NCBI GenBank assembly: GCA_905221605.1
Contig: CAJNDS010002301.1
Coordinates: 1,365,692 to 1,429,691 of the forward strand
DNA length: 64,000 nucleotides
Origin: Symbiodinium natans
Taxonomy: Eukaryota; Sar; Dinophyceae; Suessiales; Symbiodiniaceae
Direction of reading: 5' to 3'
Shown: positions 57,010-64,000 of the stretch, piece by piece
Numbering within the stretch: position 1 is the stretch's first letter
Layout of the letters: each line of letters opens with the position of its first letter
Notes under the pieces: model-generated
What the model saw: the letters and a program-made list of their open reading frames with translations, nothing else
Told to the model about the DNA's origin: nothing
The model's database searches: none
Translations under genes and position numbers: made by a program

Positions 57010-57068
57010 GCTGCAAAGTTTAGCGGACGTGCCGCAGCTGGATGCATTGGTCTGGAGCCAAGGGGGCC
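57010..57068 (+). CDS. exon ahead of a family-3 element
   Basis: Acceptor CACGTGAG, frame LQSLADVPQLDALVWSQGG, donor GTAATA, where a family-3 element (57069-57236) starts. Confidence 0.6.
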
Positions 57069-57236
57069 GTAATATAAGGGCCTTGATAATTAGAATGGGG
57101 TTTTGGGTTTCGGGTTTCGGGTTAGGGTTTTAGGGGCCTGAGTAGTCAGAGAGAGAAGGGCTTTGGGGGGTCAGTATAGTACAAATATAAAGGGGCCACA
57201 AGGGAAAGCGATTTGTAGTGATTCCGAACCCTGTAT
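57069..57236 (+). mobile_element. family-3 element with TTTCGGG insert
   Basis: AAGGGCCTTGATAATTAGAA at the left, GGCCACAAGGGAAAGC and GATTCCGAACCCTG at the right. Confidence 0.55.
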
Positions 57237-57337
57237 TGCTGGCATTGCTCCCTTTGCTGTTTGGAGCCTTTCCCAGGTGGTGCTTGCCTAAACAACCTGT
57301 CACTCTGTACCGCACTTCATTGAAGTATACACAGGTG

Positions 57338-57373
<36 letters not shown>

Positions 57374-57455
57374 CAGATATATATATATATATATACAGCC
57401 ATGGCCGTTTGCCTATCCTCAACAAGTCAGACCCGAAAGTATTGACTGTCCGCAG

Positions 57456-57500
57456 GTGGTGCCACAGCTCTTTCGCACGGTAGTCCACAAGCAGGCCTGA
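57456..57500 (+). CDS. short exon
   Basis: Acceptor TGTCCGCAG, frame VVPQLFRT then a GTAGTC donor, or on to VVHKQA and TGA. Confidence 0.45.
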   Translation: MVPQLFRTVVHKQA

Positions 57501-57667
57501 TCCTAAACTCTACGCCCCAAGCCCAAACCCGACTCCCTAGATCCATAAAGCCTCAGCTCTAAAGCCCTATACCCGAACCCCTAAAACCCTTCACTCTCCC
57601 CTCCAAGCTAGAATTATTCCGACCCCCCCCCCCCCCCCCCCCCCTAAACTATAATCCACGATTTCAG

Positions 57668-57809
57668 GTATGAGGGCTTGTATAGGCTTTCAGAGCCTAA
57701 GCTGCAAATCGACGCGGCCCCAACCAAAAAAAATGAGAAATGGACGGCCCGAAAAAGACGACCGACTCAACCATGGAGCCCATCCACTTTGGATCCACAA
57801 AAATCCTGA
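57668..57809 (+). CDS. exon-like island
   Basis: Acceptor ATTTCAG, frame YEGLYRLSEPKLQIDAAPTK then KNEKWTARKRRPTQPWSPST and LDPQKS, stop TGA. KRRP suggests a basic patch. Confidence 0.5.
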
Positions 57810-58017
57810 AGCCCCTAAACCTTAAGCCTTAAACCCTAAATCCTAAACCCTAAACGCTAGAAGCCTAAACCCTTGTAAACCCTAAACACCCCACCCTGAG
57901 CCCCGAGCCTGAAGCCTCAACCTTGCTAGGAGCCAGAGTAGGCTCCCTTCGAACTGTTGTTTCCAGTGGCTGAGTTGGGGTCACTAGGGAGCTTCGGGAT
58001 CACGATCCGAGACCCAG

Positions 58018-58053
58018 GAACTACTCTACTTGATCAAATGCAGAAGTGCTACG
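58018..58053 (+). CDS. micro-exon
   Basis: Acceptor GACCCAG, 12 codons ELLYLIKCRSAT, donor GTACAT. The frame also stays open further (VHEILSFGSIEKM). Confidence 0.5.
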
Positions 58054-58365
58054 GTACATGAAATTCTCAGCTTTGGTAGTATTGAAAAAATGACTTGCTT
58101 GTTTTTTGGAGGGTTCAGGGTATGGGGTTCCCTAAAACCCTAAAAGGGTTGAGGGTTTAGGCATCCAGGGGCCCCTGATCGTTTTTTTTTTTTTGTGGGG
58201 GGGCTTGGAGGCTTTGGTGGATGTTTTGGAAAGCTGGTCGTTCAGGCCCGACTTCAAGCCCCGAAAAGGCCCATAGGCCCAATAGCTAAGCCCTGTACAC
58301 CCAACAACTTGTCAACCCCTAGCCCTAAACCCCTAAACCCTGAACCCTGAAGCTGAAGCCTAAAC

Positions 58366-58415
58366 CCTAAACCCTAAACCCTAAACCCTAAACCCTAAAC
58401 CCTAAACCCTAAACG
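58366..58415 (-). repeat. CCCTAAA array
   Basis: Seven units ending at the next exon. Confidence 0.9.
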
Positions 58416-58420
58416 TCGAG

Positions 58421-58453
58421 GTGCTCAGCACGGTGGACGCCACCGAGCCATGG
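58421..58453 (+). CDS. exon
   Basis: Acceptor CGTCGAG, 11 codons VLSTVDATEPW, donor GTCCGA. GC-rich; the frame continues open to about 58530 if that donor is unused. Confidence 0.55.
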
Positions 58454-58608
58454 GTCCGATCTCTCGGACTTAGGGCTTGGCTCCGGCTTCTAATTCCGCC
58501 CCGAACCTGTCCGACTTGCCCCAGACCTTCATGGCTTTTGATACGGAATTGGGTTTAGGGTTTAGGGTTTAGGGTTTAGGTTTTAGGGAATTGGGTTCCT
58601 CTTCCCAG

Positions 58609-58785
58609 ACTCAGACTAGTTCCCACCCTAAGAATGAGAATTTGAAGCCCAGTATTGTTGTGAGTTCCTTGAAGGTCCCAGGCGCGCGACACCTCACCTC
58701 CTTTGTGCGCGACCTCCTTTGTGCGCCACTAGATCCCGTTCACCCTCCAGCCCTGACCAATATTCTCATGAGGATTTGGGGTTAA
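58609..58785 (+). CDS. exon-like island
   Basis: Acceptor CTTCCCAG, frame TQTSSHPKNENLKPSIVVSS then LKVPGARHLTSFVRDLLCAP and LDPVHPPALTNILMRIWG. Confidence 0.5.
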   Translation, partial: TQTSSHPKNENLKPSIVVSSLKVPGARHLTSFVRDLLCAPLDPVHPPALTNILMRIWG

Positions 58786-58940
58786 GGCGTTAGGGTTTAG
58801 GTTCAGGATTTCGGGTAGGACGCGGGACATAAAACCCTACACCCTAAACCCCAAACCCTAATTAAAGCCTAAACCCTAACCCTAAACCCCAAACCCTAAA
58901 CCCTAAACCCTAACCCTAAACCCTATTGGGGCATGCAAAG

Positions 58941-59033
58941 GTCATGCAGCGGCGCGAGGCCCTGGTCGAGAAGCTGGAGCGGACCTTGCCCGCGCTCGCG
59001 GAGCAGGGGCGCCCAGAGGGCCTTCGCGGCAGG
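58941..59033 (+). CDS. exon with GTTTAGGG donor
   Basis: Acceptor TGCAAAG, 31 codons VMQRREALVEKLERTLPALA then EQGRPEGLRGR, donor GTTTAGGG. Coiled-coil character. A CCCTAAA array lies upstream and a TTTAGGG array downstream. Confidence 0.7.
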
Positions 59034-59130
59034 GTTTAGGGTTTAGGGTTTAGGGTATAGGGTTTAGGGTTTAGGAATTAGGGTTTAGGGTTTAGGGTTT
59101 AGGGTTTAGGGTTTAGGGTTTAGGGTTTGG
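59034..59130 (+). repeat. TTTAGGG array
   Basis: About 13 units beginning at the donor itself. Confidence 0.9.
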
Positions 59131-59150
59131 GACGACTGGGACGCCCCCAG

Positions 59151-59224
59151 TGGGCCCTTCTTCCCTTCCGCGTGGGGTGCTGGATTTTTCGTGGAAAATG
59201 CCAACAAACTATCCCCGAAGCCCT
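59151..59224 (+). CDS. exon-like island
   Basis: Acceptor GCCCCCAG, frame GPFFPSAWGAGFFVENANKL then SPKP, TGA, or a GTGGAA donor after FF. Confidence 0.5.
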
Positions 59225-59339
59225 GAATCAGAAACCCTTTGCCCTCCGTAGCCTTCACAAAGGCAAAGTTCCTTCAGCCCTCGAGCTTCCGAAGCCCCTG
59301 AAGACTCCAAGCAACAGCCTCCAAAAACCGTTGGAAACC

Positions 59340-59420
59340 CATCTCTGTTTCTCTCTCTCTCTCTCTCTCCCTCGCTCTCTTCTGGTTTTTGTTTCTTTTA
59401 TCTCTCTTTGTCTCTCTCGT
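59340..59420. repeat. (CT)n-rich microsatellite
   Basis: TCTCTCTC tract with interruptions. A longer pure (CT)20 lies at 60079-60119. Confidence 0.85.
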
Positions 59421-59706
59421 TGAAGGCTTATGGAGTTTTAGGGCTTAGGGGTTATAGAGTTTATAGGGTTTATAGGGTTTACAGGGTTTAGGGTTTATAG
59501 GGTTTATAGGGCTTAGGGCTTATGTAGCACAGCGCCAAAAGGCGCGAACGCACGTCTTCAGCTAACCCAAGGGCACCAGGCCACAAAGTCATGTTGCATG
59601 CTGGCTTTGGCTCTGGAGGCCAGGCTCAAACCTACCAAAAAACTTCGAAAACCCAAACCTTAAGCTTAAAAACCCCGAATGCTTAATTCAGTCAGTCTCT
59701 CTTCAG

Positions 59707-59786
59707 GTTCCTTCAGCTCTTTGAGCCTTATGAAAGCTTGCTGCGTTTTGTCCTCAGCTTCGAGCGAGACTTTGGCATTGCTCTCG
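59707..59786 (+). CDS. exon
   Basis: Acceptor CTCTTCAG, frame FLQLFEPYESLLRFVLSFER then DFGIAL, donor GTACTT. The minus strand is open too, but the splice signals favour plus. Confidence 0.65.
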
Positions 59787-59917
59787 GTACTTGTGCACGG
59801 GGAATAGGGGTATATAGGAAGTAGAAGGGATAGTCTTGGTACTTGTGTAGGCGCGCCGTTATGATAGTTGTGGTCGAAGCACTGCCGAAACGTCACGATA
59901 TGGGCCTCCTCTTACAG

Positions 59918-60036
59918 CAAGCTTTCCGCCAGTGCCTCAGGACTGGATCCAGCCGAATATGCAGATGGCCCAGCAGCAGATGAGCATGAAGCAACTGCAA
60001 CTTTCTGGACAGTTGGCTGCCGCCAAGGACGTTTGA
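59918..60036 (+). CDS. possible terminal exon, Gln/Met-rich
   Basis: Acceptor TCTTACAG, frame SFPPVPQDWIQPNMQMAQQQ then MSMKQLQLSGQLAAAKDV, stop TGA. Looks like a genuine C-terminus. Confidence 0.65.
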
Positions 60037-60075
60037 CAGTTGAAAGCATAATCATCGCCCGGCAGAGCCCACAAG

Positions 60076-60078
<3 letters not shown>

Positions 60079-60119
<41 letters not shown>
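60079..60119. repeat. (CT)20 microsatellite
   Basis: Pure CT dinucleotide run. Confidence 0.9.
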
Positions 60120-60122
<3 letters not shown>

Positions 60123-60157
60123 CAACCCTGCAACCCCAAACCCTAATTAGAGCCCAG

Positions 60158-60220
60158 GTCAAAGAGAAGACAGCGGCAGAAATATCCACAGATGAGCGCC
60201 GGCCTCGAGCCGGGCCTTAG
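60158..60220 (+). CDS. exon, possibly terminal
   Basis: Acceptor AGCCCAG, frame VKEKTAAEISTDERRPRAGP, stop TAG. Confidence 0.6.
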   Translation, partial: VKEKTAAEISTDERRPRAGP

Positions 60221-60421
60221 CAGAATAATTGGCCTCCTGAGCCCTATATACCCCTTTGTAATCTCTGAAGCCTGTTTAGGCCGGAAACTGCGAGCAGTTT
60301 AGGGGCTGCTGTGGACTGGGGGAGTTGGGGTCTTAGGAGCATTCGGGTTTAGGGTACAGCGCCTGCGAGCACTTGGGTCCAATCTCCGCGCTCAGCCCAA
60401 GTTTGTCCCAGGGCTAAGCAG

Positions 60422-60495
60422 TTCATCCTGGAGCACATGGATGAGGAGCCGGGACCCTATAGAAGATGCTGGGGCGAGGCCAACATCAAGTGGAG
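60422..60495 (+). CDS. exon
   Basis: Acceptor CTAAGCAG, frame FILEHMDEEPGPYRRCWGEA then NIKW, donor GTGACG. A second open frame (DAGARPTSSGGDGPI) overlaps. Confidence 0.6.
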
Positions 60496-60888
60496 GTGAC
60501 GGACCCATTATTGAAATAACCTCCCCTCCCCACCCGAAAAAAGACACGCAACAAACCAAGGACGAAAACATGCTCCCACGCACATGTCACACACCCTCTC
60601 CCCTAGGTGCTGATTCAAAGGGGCCTAAGATTACTAGGAGTTAGGACCGAGTTGGAGGTATAGAGGGTATCTTCAGTGCTTGGGGCGTCTTGGGAGGGTT
60701 TCGGGCGCCATTGTTTAGGTCCCCAGGAACTTATGGCCGCATGATACAGGATTTGGGGATGGAGGATTTCAGGCCTTTGTCTGTTGAGAAGCTTCTAGGA
60801 TTTGTTTAACGTGCTCTTTTATGTTTTCTCGATCTTCTCCGATGTTCGGATTTAGGGCTTCCATTTGGCCTCCCAGCCACGCATTGAG

Positions 60889-60968
60889 GCAGAAGGTCTT
60901 GGATGCCATCCCGGACACAACGGCCCCTCGCCTGCATCTTCTCGAAGTCGGGGGGGCGCCGAAAAGCA
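60889..60968 (+). CDS. exon
   Basis: Acceptor GCATTGAG, frame QKVLDAIPDTTAPRLHLLEV then GGAPKS, followed by GGGGTTAGGG. Confidence 0.6.
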
Positions 60969-61096
60969 GGGGTTAGGGTTTAGGGTTTAGGGTTAGGGAG
61001 ATAGAGATTGGGATGTTCCACCTTCATACTGACAGTCCTTAAGTAAATCCTAAACCCTAAACCCAAAACCCCAAACCCCACTGCCATACGTGGCAG

Positions 61097-61166
61097 GTCG
61101 TCGGGCTTTTCGAGATCCACTGCTCTGAGATTCGGAAGGTGCTGGCCCAGAGCCCAGCGACGTTTT
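61097..61166 (+). CDS. exon
   Basis: Acceptor CGTGGCAG, frame VVGLFEIHCSEIRKVLAQSP then ATF, donor GTAGGA. Strong coding character. Confidence 0.65.
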
Positions 61167-61499
61167 GTAGGAAGGGTTTAAAGGTTTGGGGTGTAGGGTT
61201 AGGGTTTAGGGTTTAAGGGTTTAAGGGTTACTATGCCCTTAAACCCCAATACCCGACCTGGTGCCTTCAATACCCGGCAACATCACCACACGGTAGGCCC
61301 CCACCGGCTTCCAATTGGTAAGGGACTAAGAAAATCTCACAGAGGAACTCGCATAAAACCGCATGAGAACAGCTTGGATAGCCCCTGAAAAAGCATGCCC
61401 GATTGTAGGTTCTTGTTCTAAGCCCACCCTACCTTGTGAGTTTCTATTTCTTCACCTAGACGCTAAGCCCTAAACCCTAAACCCTAAATTTCCACCCCA

Positions 61500-61524
61500 A
61501 CCCCCCCCCCCCCCCCCCCCCCCC
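61500..61524. repeat. poly-C tract in acceptor position
   Basis: About 24 C shortly before the GCCAG acceptor at 61531-61534. Confidence 0.75.
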
Positions 61525-61534
61525 ATAAGGCCAG

Positions 61535-61589
61535 CCGTCACCGCAAGATCGCTGAGCTTTTGGCTTGGCCCTCAAAACTCCGAGATTCG
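61535..61589 (+). CDS. exon-like island with GTTTAGGG donor
   Basis: Acceptor AGGCCAG. One frame reads VTARSLSFWLGPQNSEI, another RHRKIAELLAWPSKLRD; both are open. Confidence 0.45.
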
Positions 61590-61756
61590 GTTTAGGGTTT
61601 AGGGTTTAGGGTGGGTTTCGGGTCAGTAGGGGAGTTAGGACACTACGGAAGAGGTGCCCAAGATGGCCTCTTACAGAGGGATTGAAGGTGCTTAGCCCGG
61701 GGCCCAGAATCCCATTTTCTCAGCTGGGGCTAATCTAGATTTTTTGGGGTGGTTTG

Positions 61757-61983
61757 GGTTTAGGGTTTAGGGTTTAGGGTTTAGGGTTTAGGGTTTAGGG
61801 TTTAGGGTTTAGGGTTTAGGGTTTAGGGTTTAGGGTTTAGGGTTTAGGGTTTAGGGTTTAGGGTTTAGGGTTTAGGGTTTGAGGGTTTAGGGTTTAGGGT
61901 TTAGGGTTTAGGGTTTAGGGTTTAGGGTTTAGGGTTTAGGGTTTAGGGTTTAGGGTTTAGGGTTTAGGGTTTAGGGTTTAGGG
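61757..61983 (+). repeat. longest TTTAGGG array in the window
   Basis: About 32 units with a single TTTGAGGG interruption near 61880. It is internal, with exons on both sides. Confidence 0.95.
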
Positions 61984-61986
61984 CAA

Positions 61987-62094
61987 GGGGTTCGGGATCT
62001 CCACTGCCGGCCGAGAGGGTATTGTAGCTTTCGGTTTGCTTCCAGCACTTGTGGGGCATATGGGCGTTCTAAACGACCGCGATCACGATCATGG
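61987..62094 (+). CDS. exon-like island
   Basis: After GGGCAAG the frame FGISTAGREGIVAFGLLPAL then VGHMGVLNDRDHDHG ends at TGA. Hydrophobic then acidic/His. Confidence 0.5.
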
Positions 62095-62339
62095 TTGAGC
62101 TCGCTCCCGATGCCAGCGGTTCGCAAGAAATATCAAGCTGAGCAGCTCACACCCACACCACACAACGCCCTAAGGGTCCATGTACTTGTAAAGTGAATAC
62201 CTGGGCCCTAAAGCTACTATGTGGTAAGCTCCTGAAAGCCCAAGTACGTCCTCTATAGGTGCATGGGCAAGGGAAGCATATTAGTGTTTTTTCGCTCCTT
62301 TTCGTCGAAAATCACCTGGGCTGCTCGTCTCCTTGACAG

Positions 62340-62400
62340 GAGGAGATGCTGCTGCACCGTTTCCGGGAGAGTGCTCAAGAAGTGGCGGCCCGACCCGCCT
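62340..62400 (+). CDS. exon
   Basis: Acceptor CTTGACAG, frame EEMLLHRFRESAQEVAARPA, donor GTTGAG. Coiled-coil character. Confidence 0.65.
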
Positions 62401-62604
62401 GGTTGAGGGCAACTACCCTAAAGCCCTAAACCCCAAACCCTAAACCCTACACTGACAACCTAAAGCCCTAAACCCTACACCCTAAATCCCTAAAGCGCCA
62501 AACCCTAAACCATCCGCCCTGCCCCTTTTTCGGCGCACCCTAAGCCTATAAGGCCTCATAGGCCCCCCAAAGCCCACCGAGACATCCCACAGCCCCACAG
62601 CCAG

Positions 62605-62654
62605 GACATGTTCCAGGGTATCTTCGCGCAGCTGCGCAAGGCGCGGACCGCAGG
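62605..62654 (+). CDS. exon with GTTTAGGG donor
   Basis: Acceptor CACAGCCAG, frame DMFQGIFAQLRKARTA, ending GCAGG|GTTTAGGG. In style it recalls the helical islands in the first 7 kb. Confidence 0.65.
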
Positions 62655-63041
62655 GTTTAGGGTTTCGGGTGTAGGGTTAGGGTTTATGGCTTGGGGCACC
62701 TCTTCTTGCTTCTCTTGCACACAATATAGGCATCGCCAGAGTACCCCGAAAACGAAACTACAAAAGGGCACCCCGCCTTTAGAATCACTATCAATGCTAT
62801 CCTGGAATACAAAGTTGCCCCATTCTCATGAGAATAAATGGGCTCTCACCATCCCCCCAAAAACCGAGTCCCGGCTTTCATCTTCCACCCCAAACCCTAA
62901 ACACCAAACATCCCCAAACCCAAAACCCTGAACCCTAAACCCCAAACCCTAAACCCCAAACCCCTAAACCCTAAACCCTAAACCCTACACCCCAGAATCT
63001 CAGCTTTGTGATTGTATGTCGTTCCATGCACGCGCGCGTAG

Positions 63042-63087
63042 GCGCCGAAGAACATCGAGCAGTCCACCGAGCTCCGCGAGTTCATGA
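63042..63087 (+). CDS. exon
   Basis: Acceptor CGCGTAG, frame APKNIEQSTELREFM, donor GTTTGG. CCCTAAA units upstream, TTTAGGG array (63104-63144) downstream. Confidence 0.65.
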
Positions 63088-63497
63088 GTTTGGGGCTGAG
63101 CTTGAGGGTTTAGGGTTTAGGGTTTAGGGTTTAGGGTTTAGGGCTAAACCCTACAGGCCCGAAACCTTGCCCGGGGGTTGACCAAGCGATCTTCAGGTTC
63201 CAGCCCACTCTTGCAGGGCACCGCGCATGCAAGTATGAAAGGGAGACCCTGAGTCTCGGAAAGTCCCCACAATGTGCATGTACACATGCATACCTACACA
63301 TACCTTTGCATATACATGCACACATAGTATTTGCATTTGTGTATATATATATATATATACAGAGAGAGAGAGCATGTATTTGCATATCTGTAGATGTGTA
63401 TTCGTTTAGATGAGATCTATGTACATCTATAAAGGCAGATATTGCTTCGCTATACATACGCAGAGCCATGGAGCCAGCCCTAAGTACTCTCCCGCAG

Positions 63498-63555
63498 GTG
63501 GAGTGTCCGGGGAGGTGGCCAAGCGAGCACCCCGGGGTCAAGTTGCCCTTTCCTG
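63498..63555 (+). CDS. exon
   Basis: Acceptor TCCCGCAG, frame VECPGRWPSEHPGVKLPFP, donor GTGAAT. Confidence 0.6.
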
Positions 63556-63609
63556 GTGAATTGCGTGCATTTGGGGGTTCCGTCAGTCGGTGAAGATTAA
63601 CCCCGAAAA

Positions 63610-63687
63610 GGGTTTAGGGTTTAGGGTTTAGGGTTTAGGGTTTAGGGTTTAGGGTTTAGGGTTTAGGGTTTAGGGTTTAGGGTTTAG
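63610..63687 (+). repeat. TTTAGGG array
   Basis: Eleven perfect units near the right edge. No exon was recognised between it and the window end, where poly-C and CGGGCATGCCCG repeats occur. Confidence 0.9.
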
Positions 63688-64000
63688 CGACTTCAATCGG
63701 GGTTCTAGCAGGGTCAGGGTGCAAGATCCAAGCTTTTGTGCTTTATAGGTGCTGATGGCTTTCGGGGGCTTGGGGCTGAAGTCCTAAAACCCTCCTACCC
63801 TACCCCACTACCCCCCACCCCCTCCCCCCCTACACGGGCATGCCCGAACCCGGGCATGCCCGAACCCCCCCTCCTACAAGCCGCTAATGCCAGAAGCCCG
63901 AAACAACCCCAAAAACCGAATCTGCGTAAGTGCACTCCGATAGGCACCGCGTTCTCCTAAAGAACCCGTGAACCTCTATTCCATAGGGTTTCGGCCCTTA

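Noticed and set aside
59666-59896. Minus-strand frame with a helical stretch (QQAFIRLKELKEPEE)
   Set aside because: The plus strand has an exon with matching acceptor and donor (59707-59786) and agrees with the direction of all neighbours; kept only as a possibility.

Overview
The window looks like dinoflagellate nuclear DNA. First, six or more short plus-strand exons join, in order, into a voltage-gated cation channel of the type dinoflagellates carry in large numbers: S1 to S6, a pore loop, then an EF-hand-like and coiled-coil tail. Second, protein continuity across the exons forces several GC-AG introns beside GT-AG ones, as known in dinoflagellates. Third, the dominant repeat is the 7-bp TTTAGGG telomere-type unit. 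Fourth, every convincing exon lies on the plus strand. No rRNA, tRNA, CRISPR array or prokaryotic signal was seen. Species cannot be named; a chromerid or another TTTAGGG alga is a less likely alternative.

Layout. 1-11 kb: about 15 small islands of coding character, several coiled-coil-like, separated by telomere-like arrays, microsatellites and short inverted-repeat elements; they are either the N-terminal part of the channel gene or the end of an upstream gene. 12.05-27.5 kb: the channel gene, about 18 exons of 30-100 nt in 15 kb. 23.28-24.6 kb: a second, nearly intron-free zinc-finger gene (two U1-type C2H2 fingers plus a 3CxxC-like finger), nested on the same strand inside a channel intron and showing frame breaks. 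28-64 kb: some 60 further plus-strand exon-like islands, many with clean AG acceptors and GT donors, encoding protein I do not recognise. Gene borders there cannot be fixed without transcripts; candidate C-termini lie near 34.5, 38.9, 49.2, 53.6, 55.45, 60.04 and 60.22 kb.

The introns are the remarkable part. They carry dozens of TTTAGGG/CCCTAAA arrays in both orientations, commonly TTTAGGG just after the donor and CCCTAAA just before the acceptor of the same intron. That makes the intron ends self-complementary, and several donors are the GTTTAGGG repeat itself. Alongside are at least eight families of short (70-200 bp) terminal-inverted-repeat elements. Members of families 1, 2, 5, 6, 7 and 8 coincide with whole introns, or lie inside one, that interrupt otherwise continuous reading frames. 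This is the behaviour of introners, transposable elements that create introns. Exon calls rest on reading frame, codon character and splice signals read by eye; no search or splice predictor was run.
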